Assembly (NCBI RefSeq): GCF_900090225.1
Contig: NZ_FMHY01000002.1
Span: 1,674,001 to 1,738,000 of the forward strand
Direction of reading: 5' to 3'
Origin: Micromonospora eburnea
Lineage (GTDB): Bacteria; Actinomycetota; Actinomycetes; Mycobacteriales; Micromonosporaceae
DNA: 64,000 bases
The notes below the pieces were generated by a model. It saw nothing but the letters and a program-made list of their open reading frames with translations, was not told the origin of the DNA and did not search any database. Each line of letters opens with the position of its first letter. Within the stretch, counting starts at the first letter, position 1. Shown here piece after piece: positions 63,927 through 64,000 of the stretch. Position numbers and translations under genes: made by a program.

Positions 63927-64000
63927 TCACCCAGGGTCGCCACGCGACGACCAGCGGTCGAGGAGTGGGTCAGCCGGCTCGGCAGGACACCGTCGGCCAG
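63927..64000 (-). CDS. Possible 3' end of a gene entering from the right
   Basis: A minus-strand frame runs open from the window edge to a TGA at 63927-63929, ending DPLLDRWSSRGDPG, 25 nt before a strong hairpin. The fragment is too short to identify. The call rests on the hairpin's placement and the open frame only. Confidence 0.3.
   Translation of the reverse strand, partial: GRRCPAEPADPLLDRWSSRGDPG

Noticed and set aside
63737..63943. A 68-codon minus-strand frame at the right edge
   Set aside because: It spans a strong terminator-like hairpin and a probable gene end, and has low-complexity composition.

Overview
The window is high-GC actinobacterial DNA, most likely a Micromonospora or close Micromonosporaceae relative. 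The reasons are strong G/C bias at third codon positions, many GTG starts, several leaderless-type promoters (TANNNT 6-7 nt before the start codon), secreted cellulose/mannan hydrolases with CBM2 modules, an F420-type oxidoreductase, and a DevR/DevS-type two-component pair. It looks chromosomal. No transposase, integrase, phage gene or CRISPR array was seen. About 55 protein genes and 5 tRNA genes are supported.

Layout. 0-4 kb: end of a beta-glucoside/cellobiose ABC importer, a GH1 beta-glucosidase and a CelR/CebR-type LacI repressor. 4-10 kb: an acyl-CoA dehydrogenase with an APH-like kinase, two ACT-domain proteins, and a PaaN-type aldehyde dehydrogenase. 10.4-14.5 kb: an LPXTG surface protein divergent from a large GH9 cellulase whose leader carries a CelR-type operator. 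15-21.9 kb: a 2,133-residue secreted Rhs protein ending in an RNase Sa/barnase-like toxin, followed 4 nt later by a barstar-like immunity gene. 22-27 kb: DUF488, two GNATs and divergent biotin genes (bioB-bsaP-GNAT and bioF-bioD). 27-31 kb: a histidine kinase with an unusual C-terminal sensor, its response regulator and an ABC exporter sharing a predicted regulator box. 31-37.9 kb: an XRE regulator with SnoaL-like and DUF1330 genes, a TetR-methyltransferase-P450 run, tRNA-Gly/Cys/Val, and an ArsR-like regulator divergent from a PEP-mutase-family gene. 38-40 kb: duplicate tRNA-Gly and tRNA-Val, a secreted lytic-transglycosylase-like protein and an 865-bp gene-free tract of dispersed repeats. 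40-53.5 kb: a frameshifted epimerase, then a putative redox/hypoxia island (two Acg-type nitroreductases, DevR- and DevS-like regulators, a P-type ATPase-hemerythrin fusion, two universal stress proteins, phosphoketolase, PP2C phosphatase) with four matching DevR-like boxes. 53.6-59 kb: a small HTH/ClpC N-domain operon, then a lipid-type run (DAG kinase family, YihY family, tandem PAP2, frameshifted EEP phosphatase). 59-64 kb: a mini membrane protein, an LLM oxidoreductase, a GH5 mannanase with a LacI-type operator over its predicted start point, and an ECF42-type sigma factor behind a YCII/DGPF gene.

How it fits together. Three circuits can be read from sequence: CelR with the importer, beta-glucosidase and GH9 cellulase; DevR with stress and fermentative genes; and the 28.6-kb response regulator with its ABC exporter. 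The most distinctive items are the Rhs RNase/barstar pair, the DevR-type island with the ATPase-hemerythrin fusion, and the autoregulated-looking HTH/ClpN operon. Two genes (40.15 and 58.15 kb) are broken by single-base changes in G runs, so sequence error must be excluded before they are called pseudogenes.
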